This document shows positions 53,886 through 61,131 of a stretch of 64,000 bases of DNA, piece by piece. The notes under the pieces were generated by a model. It did no database searches. It saw nothing but the letters and a program-made list of their open reading frames with translations, and was not told the DNA's origin. Every line of letters begins with the position of its first letter. Position 1 is the first letter of the stretch. Position numbers and translations under genes: made by a program. The stretch comes from Cystobacter ferrugineus (GTDB lineage: Bacteria > Myxococcota > Myxococcia > Myxococcales > Myxococcaceae). Location of the stretch: positions 218,124 to 282,123 of the forward strand of contig NZ_MPIN01000012.1 in the NCBI RefSeq assembly GCF_001887355.1, given 5' to 3'.

Positions 53886-54791
53886 ATGCGTAACTTCTTG
53901 GGTGTCATCGTCGCGGTGATGTTGGGGGGTTGTGGCGGGCAGGTGGGGGAAGGGGTGACTTCGGAGCAGCAGGCCGGCGCGCGGGAGGGGCTGTCGCTGA
54001 CGCGGGGGCCGGAGGGCGCCTCGGGCCGTTTCACGCACCAGGGGGTGGAGGCGCTCTTCTCCTCGCGGCAGGTGGAGCCGGGTGTCTTCCGCCTCGAGGT
54101 GCGGCACAACGGCATGACGCTCACGGGCCTGGTGGACACGGCCAGCGGCGTGTCGTCGCTGGATGGCTTCGCGGAGGACAGTGGCCAGGACACGCAGATG
54201 CTGGATGGGGACCGGGAGCTGCTCACGGCCCTGTACGCGGCGCTCAACGCGGAGCTGCCGGCGGGCAAGGATCTCACGCCCGAGCTGAAGTACCTGCGGC
54301 GCGCGGTGGGCCTGTGGGCCGAGCACCCGGGGTCGGTGCAACTGCAGCGCACGGTGATGGGTGAGCAGGGCCGGGGCTACACGATGCTGTGCAGCTACGC
54401 CAAGTGCGGCGGCTACTACACGGGCAGCTGCAGCTCCTACAACTGGTACTCGTACGCGAAGCACGACTGCCAGCATGGCGGCTTCGACCTGGCGAAGAAC
54501 CAGCAGATCGCCCAGCTCGGCGACCACGGGACGTGCAGCGGGGACGAGCTGTACCTGAACAGCAGTGGTAGCTGGGTGTGCGGCGAGCCCGACCACTTGA
54601 GCCGTCCGAAGGTGCGGGGCAACTGCTTCGGCCGCTGCGGCGGGGGTTGTGGCGGGGACACCCAGTACACGGTGGATGCCACCAACCATGACGGCTGCGT
54701 GCGCAACGGCCACGCGCTGGCCAGTGCCTACTGCGATGACCAGTTCACCTCCGCGAGCGATGACGAGCTGTTCGCTCCGGACTGCTACTGA
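53886..54791 (+). CDS. Hypothetical Cys-rich lipoprotein
   Basis: 301 residues with a lipoprotein signal (MRNFLGVIVAVMLGGC, Cys16). Residues ~20-150 are mixed. The C-terminal half is rich in Cys, Gly, Tyr and Ser (LCSYAKCGGYYTGSCSSYNWYSYAKHDCQHGG; GNCFGRCGGGCGGDTQYTVDATNHDGC), with about twelve cysteines likely paired in disulfides outside the cytoplasm. The pattern resembles small secreted Cys-rich domains, but no family was recognised. The next lipoprotein gene starts two bases after its stop. Confidence 0.75.
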   Translation: MRNFLGVIVAVMLGGCGGQVGEGVTSEQQAGAREGLSLTRGPEGASGRFTHQGVEALFSSRQVEPGVFRLEVRHNGMTLTGLVDTASGVSSLDGFAEDSGQDTQMLDGDRELLTALYAALNAELPAGKDLTPELKYLRRAVGLWAEHPGSVQLQRTVMGEQGRGYTMLCSYAKCGGYYTGSCSSYNWYSYAKHDCQHGGFDLAKNQQIAQLGDHGTCSGDELYLNSSGSWVCGEPDHLSRPKVRGNCFGRCGGGCGGDTQYTVDATNHDGCVRNGHALASAYCDDQFTSASDDELFAPDCY

Positions 54792-54793
54792 CG

Positions 54794-55156
54794 ATGCGCG
54801 GGCTGAGTCTGGCGTTGCTCCTGGGGGCACTGGTGGGCTGTGCCCCCTCGACGGCGAGCAAGACCGAGGCCGCACGCGAGACCGTGCGGCGCTTCTTCAC
54901 CGAGCTGCCCTCGGGGGACTGCGCGGTGCTCGGTCCGATGCTCGCCGGAGAGGGCGGTTCCTCCTGCCAGGAGGAGGTGGCGGACTTGATCTCGCACGGC
55001 GTCTCCCTGGTGGAGGTGCTGGACGTGAAGGTGGATGGGCGCGATGCGAACGCGGTGATGGTGCGTGCGCGCGTGGCTCGGGATGGACGGGTGCGCGAGC
55101 AGCCGATGCTGCTGCGCGTGGAGCGCCACCCCGAGGGCTGGAAGTTGCGTCTGTAG
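54794..55156 (+). CDS. Small lipoprotein
   Basis: 120 residues with lipobox LVGC (Cys16). The mature part starts with a helix (SKTEAARETVRRFFTELPSGDCAVLGPML) and continues with strands (VEVLDVKVDGRDANAVMVRARVARDGRVREQPMLLRVERHPEGWKLRL). This layout is that of NTF2-like/DUF4878-type lipoproteins. Function is unknown. It is tightly packed with the upstream Cys-rich lipoprotein and the downstream membrane-anchored gene. Confidence 0.75.
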   Translation: MRGLSLALLLGALVGCAPSTASKTEAARETVRRFFTELPSGDCAVLGPMLAGEGGSSCQEEVADLISHGVSLVEVLDVKVDGRDANAVMVRARVARDGRVREQPMLLRVERHPEGWKLRL

Positions 55157-55172
55157 ACAGAAGGGCCATGTG

Positions 55173-55712
55173 ATGAACCCCCGCTTCCGTTTCGTCGTAC
55201 CGCTCGCCGCGTGTCTGGTGTTGGGAGGCACGCTGCTGTGGGCGCTCCGGGACGTCTCGTCCGCTCCGTCCCCGGAGATGTCCGCGGCTGTGCCTTCCTC
55301 GTCCTCTCCAGCCGTGCCCGAGCCGTCCAGGTCCGGGCCGTCTCCGTCCGCATCGTCTGGCGCGGTGGCGAACCTGGCCCCCACCGCGAGTCAGGAGCTC
55401 GCGGCGAGGGAGGAGCCGCCGCCGGAGTCCGGGGAGGAGAGCCTCCCGCCGCAGGAGAACGACCCCATCGAACCGGAGAAGCCCCAGACGGCGGCATGGC
55501 GCCACGAGAAGCTGGTGCACATCACGGGGCTGCTGGATCGGGACGTGGAGCGGATGGAGGGGGAGCGTCAGGCCGCACAGGCACGCGGGGATGATGCGGA
55601 GGCCCGGCGGCTGGCGGTGCAGATCTCGCGTCACCGGGCGAGGTTGGGCTCGCTGCGCGAGGAGACGGCGGTGATGGCGGAGGCGGCCCGTCAGGAGGAG
55701 CAGGCGCGGTGA
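55173..55712 (+). CDS. Membrane-anchored Pro/Ser-rich hypothetical protein
   Basis: 179 residues from ATG 55173. One N-terminal membrane helix or uncleaved signal (RFVVPLAACLVLGGTLLWAL) is followed by a low-complexity Ser/Pro/Glu stretch (~30-105). A C-terminal helix (HEKLVHITGLLDRDVERMEGERQAAQARGDDAEARRLAVQISRHRARLGSLREE) is probably a coiled coil. No family was recognised. Its stop overlaps the start of the protease gene (GTGA at 55709-55712), so it is translated with it and might anchor or regulate it. Confidence 0.7.
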   Translation: MNPRFRFVVPLAACLVLGGTLLWALRDVSSAPSPEMSAAVPSSSSPAVPEPSRSGPSPSASSGAVANLAPTASQELAAREEPPPESGEESLPPQENDPIEPEKPQTAAWRHEKLVHITGLLDRDVERMEGERQAAQARGDDAEARRLAVQISRHRARLGSLREETAVMAEAARQEEQAR

Positions 55713-56929
55713 GGGGGGGCAGGCTCCGGCGGTTCGCCGTAGGGGGGGGGCTGGTGGCGAGCCTCGGAGCCTGCGCGCCTGTTCCTTCTGATGTGGACGA
55801 GCCTCCGGCCTCCCGGGGGGACGCGGTGGTGGGAGGCACGGAGGCACCCGGGGATGGGGCCGTGGTGGCGCTGGTCGCCCGGCGGGTGCGCTGCGCGGGG
55901 GAGTCCCTGACGCTGTTGTGCTCGGGGGCGCTGATCGCTCCGGACGTGGTGCTGACGGCGGCGCACTGCCTGGACGTCTTCGGTCCAGAGGGCGCCTACG
56001 AAGTCTTCTTCGGAGAGCGTTTGCTGCCGGAGACTCGGACCCAGGGGCGTTTCGTCCGGGTCTCGCGCGCGGTGCGGCACCCGGACTACGAGCGGGAGAC
56101 CCACGCCCACGACGTGGCCCTGCTGCGTCTGGCGGTCGCGGTGGAGGTGCCCCCTCTGCCACTCCCGGGCGGGGACGTGCTGACCCCGGGCGGGGCCGCG
56201 CGCGTGGTGGGCTTTGGCGACACGCGGGACGGGGACGCGCCGCCGGGCGTGCGGCGCCAGGGTGGACTGCGGGTGACGGAGGTTCGGCCGGACGTCTTCC
56301 TCGCCGGGCCGGCTCCGGCGATGAGCTGCGTGGGCGACAGCGGCGGGCCCGTGCTGGTGCGGGACGCGGAGGGCCGCGAGGTGCTCGCGGGCGTCACCGT
56401 GAGCGGCGACTTCGCCTGCCAGAAGGAGGCCGTCAACCTGCGGGTGGACGCGGTGCGCGGCTCCTTCCTCCAACCCTTCCTCGACGAACTCCCGGAGCCG
56501 CCTGGGCCCCGGCTCGCCCTGGATGCCCTCTGCGCACAGCCATGCACGCGCGACGCCGACTGCCCCGCGGGCCTCGCCTGCGCCGAGACGGTGGATGCGT
56601 CGCGCCGTTGCTTCCTGCCCGCGCTGCAACCCGGGGACTTCGGCGCCCCGTGCGCCGAGGACGCCCAGTGCGGAGCCGGGAGCGTGTGCGCGCGCCTGGA
56701 GCCCGAGGGCGACGACACGTGCCGCTGCTTCACCCCCTGCGCGCCGCCCCCTTCGGAGCCCGTCTTCGAGCCCTCTCCGGCGGACGACATCCCCCAGGGC
56801 TGTGTGGGCGCGCCGGGCTCGGGAGCGCTGGCGCTGGGAGCACTCGCCGCGTGGCTGTACCGCCGGAGGCCACCGCCGCGAGCGCGGAGGGCTACAGGGC
56901 GTTGCCGCGCTTCATCTTGCGCCGGGTGA
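55709..56929 (+). CDS. Trypsin-like serine protease with MYXO-CTERM-like tail
   Basis: 406 residues from GTG 55709. The signal ends at a possible lipobox (VASLGAC, Cys22). The S1 protease domain starts at VVGGTEAPG, with His86 (LTAAHC), Asp135 (HDVALLR) and Ser211 (CVGDSGGPV). After it come two Cys-rich EGF-like or knot segments (CAQPCTRDADCPAGLACAE; CAEDAQCGAGSVCARL). The end, GCVGAPGSGALALGALAAWLYRRR, is a MYXO-CTERM-type sorting signal. Unusually, about 20 residues follow the Arg cluster. It is a surface or secreted protease. Confidence 0.88.
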   Translation: MRGGRLRRFAVGGGLVASLGACAPVPSDVDEPPASRGDAVVGGTEAPGDGAVVALVARRVRCAGESLTLLCSGALIAPDVVLTAAHCLDVFGPEGAYEVFFGERLLPETRTQGRFVRVSRAVRHPDYERETHAHDVALLRLAVAVEVPPLPLPGGDVLTPGGAARVVGFGDTRDGDAPPGVRRQGGLRVTEVRPDVFLAGPAPAMSCVGDSGGPVLVRDAEGREVLAGVTVSGDFACQKEAVNLRVDAVRGSFLQPFLDELPEPPGPRLALDALCAQPCTRDADCPAGLACAETVDASRRCFLPALQPGDFGAPCAEDAQCGAGSVCARLEPEGDDTCRCFTPCAPPPSEPVFEPSPADDIPQGCVGAPGSGALALGALAAWLYRRRPPPRARRATGRCRASSCAG

Positions 56930-57161
56930 CGGTCCTCTGGGTGGGCCGGACCTCGGTGGTGGCGGGGCCGTGTCCCACTGGCTCCGTCATGGCGGGCCCC
57001 GGGGTCGCCTTGCGCATCAACTTCTGCCGGCGCAGGGCCGCGGCCTGGTCGCGCGGAACGGTCTTCTTCCCCTTGCTGGCCTGCGGGTTGGTCTGCGCCT
57101 CGTCGACGCTCGTCATCCGCCGCGGATTCTTCGTTCCTGCCATTCGAGTTCTGACGGCCAT
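56892..57161 (-). CDS. Small basic protein, paralogue 1
   Basis: 89 residues from ATG 57161, with AAGGAGG six bases upstream. It is very rich in Arg, Lys, Thr and Pro: MAVRTRMAGTKNPRRMTSVDEAQTNPQASKGKKTVPRDQAAALRRQKLMRKATPGP.... It has no Cys and is probably largely disordered, with nucleic-acid binding possible. It shares the pattern MAVRT-x4-G-x-KN...NPQASKG...LRR-x3-L with the protein at 57964, so the two are paralogues of an unrecognised family. Its 3' end overlaps the end of the protease gene on the other strand by 38 bases. Confidence 0.7.
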   Translation of the reverse strand: MAVRTRMAGTKNPRRMTSVDEAQTNPQASKGKKTVPRDQAAALRRQKLMRKATPGPAMTEPVGHGPATTEVRPTQRTVTRRKMKRGNAL

Positions 57162-57244
57162 GGCTGCCTCCTTCCCTGGAGGTAGGGACCGCCCGGCCAT
57201 TTTTCATCCTCCGCCTTCCCACTCCCTCGGAGGACGCTCGCCCC

Positions 57245-57901
57245 TCAGCGGCCCATGGCCGCCGCGGCCGTGGGACAATCCGCCACCACGGCCTGGGCCT
57301 GGGCGTCTCCACCCGCCGCCTCGCGCACCGCGCGCGACACCGCGTTCGTGCACTTCGAGGGCGAGGGCGTTGCCCGTCCATGGCAGCACCGCCACCCATC
57401 CAGGGTCTTCAGGTAGCGAAGGGACTCGGTCCGGGTGGGCATCACCATGAACCACACCGCGGACAGCGCCAGCACCAGCCAGCCCCCCTTCCACGCCAGC
57501 CCCCCACGCCAGGGCGGCACGGACTTCGCCTCCAGTCCGAGGGGCCGCTCGAAGACGCGGCGCTGGAGGATGGGGGCGACGAGCAGGTCCACCAGGGCCA
57601 GGGGCGCCCGGGCCGCTCCGCGCGAGGCCCCGGGCGCACCGTCGCCGCGCACCAGCCGCAGGCCCACCAGGCCCTGGCCCAACGTCCACCCGCTCAACCC
57701 CCCGACGAGACACATCACGCACCACACGCCCGCCGTGACGGCGATGAGCCGTCCGGGGGTCCGGCTCACATCCAGTGCGCGCAGGAGCCCCCATCCCAGG
57801 AGCAGCGAGAGGGCCAGGTCCAGCAGATCTCCAAGCCACTGCCGCCCCAGGTAGAGGGTGTCGGCGGTCTCGACGTCGGAGGAGAACAGCGTGTCGCTCA
57901 T
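57245..57901 (-). CDS. RDD-family membrane protein
   Basis: 218 residues. Three hydrophobic segments are visible near residues 20-42, 52-75 and 142-162. The RDD signature appears as RQWLGDLLDLALSLLLGWGLL and GWTLGQGLVGLRLVRGDG. The C-terminal tail is polar with several Cys (WRCCHGR, KC, DC). RDD proteins are poorly understood and have been linked to transport and ion homeostasis. It lies between the two small basic paralogues on the same strand. Confidence 0.78.
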   Translation of the reverse strand: MSDTLFSSDVETADTLYLGRQWLGDLLDLALSLLLGWGLLRALDVSRTPGRLIAVTAGVWCVMCLVGGLSGWTLGQGLVGLRLVRGDGAPGASRGAARAPLALVDLLVAPILQRRVFERPLGLEAKSVPPWRGGLAWKGGWLVLALSAVWFMVMPTRTESLRYLKTLDGWRCCHGRATPSPSKCTNAVSRAVREAAGGDAQAQAVVADCPTAAAAMGR

Positions 57902-57963
57902 TTTCCCCCAACATAGACCGCCCTCGCCCCGCGTCCCGATTTGTTGCGTCGGGAGGGCGTTGT

Positions 57964-58230
57964 CTACCCGCCACTGCGGCGGATGTGCATCTGGCTGGGC
58001 GGCTTCTTGCGCCCGTTCACCGACGTCGCCAGCCGGGGCGTCTTCGGGTGATGGGGCTCGGCGGCGGGCCCCAGGGTCACCCGCTCCAGCAGCCGTTCCC
58101 GGCGCAGCAGGGGGATCTCATCATGGAAGGGGATGGCTCTGCCTTTGCTCGCCTGCGGACTGGGCTGAGCGGCGTGCACACCCACCTGCCGCCGGTTCTT
58201 GATTCCCACGATATCCGTTCGAACTGCCAT
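57964..58230 (-). CDS. Small basic protein, paralogue 2
   Basis: 88 residues from ATG 58230 with AAGGGAG upstream. It begins MAVRTDIVGIKNRRQVGVHAAQPSPQASKGRAIPFHDEIPLLRRERLLERVTLGPAAEPHHPKTPR and ends NGRKKPPSQMHIRRSGG. The N-terminal half aligns with the 56892 protein, while the C-terminal halves diverge apart from being basic. It has no Cys and is probably flexible. Both copies and the RDD gene between them face the same way, which suggests a local duplication. Confidence 0.7.
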   Translation of the reverse strand: MAVRTDIVGIKNRRQVGVHAAQPSPQASKGRAIPFHDEIPLLRRERLLERVTLGPAAEPHHPKTPRLATSVNGRKKPPSQMHIRRSGG

Positions 58231-58346
58231 GTGCGCTCCCTTGGACTGAACGTGGACTTCAGGACAAGGCTGGGGGCGGGGCACGGCGGTGTCACCCCGG
58301 GGAGAAGCGCCGGGGGGCCTGAACGGTTGCTCGCGGGGGGGATGCG

Positions 58347-58877
58347 TCAGGACTTGCGGCGCTTGCGCTTGCCGAGCACGTCGGGCGGGAACAGCCAGCC
58401 GTCCTGGACGGGGGCGGGCTTGGACTCGTTGCGCGGCCGCTCGGGCTTCTCGTTGGCCGTGGACACGAGCGTCGCCTTCACCTTGCGGTTGGCGGCGTGG
58501 GGCAGGGCCTTGAGCGGCGGCTGGTTCACCTTGCGGCAGTTGCGGCACCACGACTGTGGGCGGCGCTCGCCCCGGATGACCCGGATGCCGAAGTCCTGCT
58601 CGGTGGGCCCGACGTGGCCACAGCGGGGGCAGCGCGAGAGCGCCGTCTTCCCCACTTCCTTTTCCTTCTCGCGGCCCAGTTGCACCACGAGCTTCAGGGC
58701 GGCCGCGAACCCCGGTTTCGGGTTGGCCTCCTGCTTCCGGGCCCGCTTCTTCCGTCCGCCCCCATTGAGGACAGGCATCAGATAATTCTCCCCGAGAAGG
58801 TTGCCCTGCCCCAGGATGCTCAACGCGCCGTTGGTCGAGTAGCTCACGGCGTCCTTCATACTAACCGAGTCTGACAT
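58347..58877 (-). CDS. Zinc-ribbon protein with basic tail
   Basis: 176 residues from ATG 58877; an ATG at 58859 is an alternative. The N terminus is ordinary (MSDSVSMKDAVSYSTNGALSILGQGNLLGENYLMPVLNGG), followed by a basic stretch (GRKKRARKQEANPKP). The core zinc ribbon is CPRCGHVGPTEQDFGIRVIRGERRPQSWCRNCR, two CxxC pairs 25 residues apart. A Lys/Arg/Pro-rich tail ends VLGKRKRRKS. It probably binds nucleic acid or proteins. The small basic paralogues lie downstream on the same strand. Confidence 0.75.
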   Translation of the reverse strand: MSDSVSMKDAVSYSTNGALSILGQGNLLGENYLMPVLNGGGRKKRARKQEANPKPGFAAALKLVVQLGREKEKEVGKTALSRCPRCGHVGPTEQDFGIRVIRGERRPQSWCRNCRKVNQPPLKALPHAANRKVKATLVSTANEKPERPRNESKPAPVQDGWLFPPDVLGKRKRRKS

Positions 58878-59015
58878 GACTTGCTGATCGTCGAGGTGGC
58901 CTGCCCGCCACCCAGGCGGCCCACCCTCCCCCCATGTCCTGACGCACCCCGCCCCGCCCCCTTCCCGGTGGGAATGCGCACCTTCCCGGGACACCCTTTC
59001 CGAGAGGAGCGTCAC

Positions 59016-59471
59016 GTGTCTGACACCCCACCGGGCAATCCCCTGAGCCGTGGTGACAAGCGTCCCCCCTCCCGTGCCGGGCCCTCTTCCGCCGCCTTCA
59101 CCGCCGCCCTGATCCAGCATGGACACCTGGAGCCGGCACTGGCGGAGTGTGCGGCCGTGTCGGTCGTCACCGCCCTGCTGCGCAACCTCGAGCTGGACGA
59201 GGACCAGGAGCCCCAGGGCCACCTGATGCGCAAGCTGGTGGAGTTCCTCCCCGCCCGGGACATGGGCAAGGACTCCCATGCACCCATCGGAGGCCAGGAG
59301 GCCTTGTTCACGTGCGTGGCGCGGGAGCTGCGCCTGGACGTCTCCGCGGTGGAGCCCCTGGTGCGCACCGTCTTCCAGACCCTGCGTGGCTTCCTCTCCG
59401 AGGGCGAGTGCCAGGACGTGGAGCGCAGCCTGTCCTGGGACCTGCACTACCTGTGGCGGCGCACCCAGTAG
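59016..59471 (+). CDS. DUF2267-like protein
   Basis: 151 residues from GTG 59016 with GAGGAG six bases upstream. After a polar N terminus, residues ~30-148 form helices with two half-domains (LAECAAVSVVTALLRNLELDEDQEPQGHLMRKLVEFLPARDM; GQEALFTCVARELRLDVSAVEPLVRTVFQTLRGFLSEGECQDVERSLSWDLHYLWRR). This is similar in layout to the 9047 protein. Function is unknown. It is convergent with a thioredoxin gene, with a GC-rich spacer between them. Confidence 0.75.
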   Translation: MSDTPPGNPLSRGDKRPPSRAGPSSAAFTAALIQHGHLEPALAECAAVSVVTALLRNLELDEDQEPQGHLMRKLVEFLPARDMGKDSHAPIGGQEALFTCVARELRLDVSAVEPLVRTVFQTLRGFLSEGECQDVERSLSWDLHYLWRRTQ

Positions 59472-59505
59472 GGCGTGCCGGGCGAGCGCCCCGGCGGGGC
59501 GGGCT

Positions 59506-59841
59506 TCAGGGCGCCTGGAGGAACTGCTCCACGGCGCTCTCCAGCCGCTGCCGGGGCTGGGCGCCCACGATCTGACCCACCACCCGGCCCTGCTTGAAGA
59601 GGAGCAGGGTGGGCACGGCGCGGATGCCATACGCCTGGGCCGTGTCCTGGTTCTCGTCGATGTCCAGCCGTGTCACCTTCATCCGGCCCTTGTTCGCGGT
59701 GGCCAGCGCCTCCAGCGCGGGAGTGATGGCGCGGCACGGAGCGCACCAGGACGCGGTGAAGTCCACCAGCACCGGCCCCTCCTCCCGCAGCACCTGCTCG
59801 CCGAACTCCGCGTCCTTCACGTCGATGATGTCTCCCGCCAT
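59506..59841 (-). CDS. trx: Thioredoxin
   Basis: 111 residues, normal length. The active site is SWCAPC (Cys33, Cys36), close to the classical WCGPC but with Ala. The cis-Pro lies in RAVPTLLLFKQG. It reduces disulfides in cytoplasmic proteins. The ATG has GGGAGAG five bases upstream. It is the second thioredoxin of the window. Unlike the one at 26104 it has no zinc ribbon. Confidence 0.93.
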   Translation of the reverse strand: MAGDIIDVKDAEFGEQVLREEGPVLVDFTASWCAPCRAITPALEALATANKGRMKVTRLDIDENQDTAQAYGIRAVPTLLLFKQGRVVGQIVGAQPRQRLESAVEQFLQAP

Positions 59842-59978
59842 GGTTCTCTCCCTCGTGTGTCGAAGCGCGGATGGGGGCTCGGGGCCCCGCTCCCGCGGTG
59901 GTGTGGGAGGAGAGATAGCGGTGGGGCCAGGCGGGGACGAGAGCCCGGCGCGCGACGGATTGTTCCGTGAAGAGCCCG

Positions 59979-60896
59979 CTACCGGGGCCCGTCCTCCCAG
60001 GGCAGTCCCGGGCCGCCCCGGGTGAGGGCCTCGAGGAAGACCTTCACCTTGGCGGGCATCCGCTGACGGCTGGGATGGACGGCGTAGAGCGCGAGGCCCG
60101 GGGGCGATACCGCCTCCAGCACCGGCACGAGCGCGCCGGCACGCACGTCTTCCGCGACGAGCACGGTGGGCAGGCGCACCAGCCCGAGCCCGGCCCGGGC
60201 CGCCGCGTGGCCCGCGCGCACGCTGGGCACCTGCAACCGGCCCGTGACTGGCACGGTGCGCGCGCCGCCCGGGCCCGTGAAGAACCACACCTCGTCCGTG
60301 CCCGGCTCCGCCACCAGCACGCATTCGTGATGGGCGAGCTCCTCGGGCGTGCGGGGCGTGCCGCGCCGGCCGAGGTAGGCGGGGCTCGCGTAATAGCCGG
60401 TGCGCACGTGGCCGAGCCGGCGCGCCACCAGCGTCGAGTCCACGAGCGGTCCGGTGCGCAGGGCGACGTCATACGCCTCGGCCACGAGGTCCACGTGGGC
60501 GGGCGCCAGGGACACCTCCACGCGCACCTGGGGGTGGCGCAAGAGGAAGTCGGCGATGACGGGCGTGAGCAGCTCGCCGAGCAGTGAGAACGTGGCCACG
60601 CGCAACGTGCCCCTGGGGATGTCCCGCGACTCGCTCATCGCCTGGTTCACCGCGCGGGCCTCGGCGACGAGCCGCGCGCAGTGCGCGTGGTACTCGCGCC
60701 CCGCTTCCGTGAGCCGCAGCCGCCGCGTGTTGCGCTCCAACAGGCGCGTGCCCAGACGCTCCTCCAGGGCCGCCAGCCGCCGGCTCACCGTGGACTTGCG
60801 CAGGCCCAGCCGCGCCGCCGCCGCGGTGAGGCTCCCCGTGTCCGCCACCTCGGCGAAGACGAGCATGTCATCGAGCAGGGGGGGAGTGGGGGACAC
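59979..60896 (-). CDS. LysR-family transcriptional regulator
   Basis: 305 residues from GTG 60896; ATG 60866 is an alternative, and neither has a clear ribosome site. The N-terminal helix-turn-helix is typical (FAEVADTGSLTAAAARLGLRKSTVSRRLAALEERLGTRLLERNTRRLRLTEAG). The effector domain (~95-295) is of the group often found with oxidoreductase genes (HVDLVAEAYDVALRTGPLVDSTLVARRLG). Such regulators usually control a divergent gene. Here that is the membrane-protein gene starting 235 bp away. The ligand is unknown. Confidence 0.9.
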   Translation of the reverse strand: MSPTPPLLDDMLVFAEVADTGSLTAAAARLGLRKSTVSRRLAALEERLGTRLLERNTRRLRLTEAGREYHAHCARLVAEARAVNQAMSESRDIPRGTLRVATFSLLGELLTPVIADFLLRHPQVRVEVSLAPAHVDLVAEAYDVALRTGPLVDSTLVARRLGHVRTGYYASPAYLGRRGTPRTPEELAHHECVLVAEPGTDEVWFFTGPGGARTVPVTGRLQVPSVRAGHAAARAGLGLVRLPTVLVAEDVRAGALVPVLEAVSPPGLALYAVHPSRQRMPAKVKVFLEALTRGGPGLPWEDGPR

Positions 60897-61131
60897 GGGA
60901 GCCGGCAGCCTCTTCGGGCCGCCGGGAGTTCGCAAGCTGAATCCGGGAAGCCCACGGTCGGCACCGCCCTCGTTCCGGTGAACCGGGCCCACCTGGGCGG
61001 TCGGGCCCAGGCGCCCCTCGACGGAGGGCGGGGGCACGAGTCGCTCGGGGCCTGGCGCCTGTCACGGACTCCAGCACTGGTTTTCAACCCCTGGGGTGAA
61101 TCGAGTCGTACCAGAACGTTTGGAGTCAAGA

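Noticed and set aside
59472-59505. GC-rich hairpin between DUF2267-like and thioredoxin genes
   Set aside because: A partial GCCGGG/CCCCGGC pairing can be drawn but it is imperfect, and comparable pairings arise by chance at this GC content.
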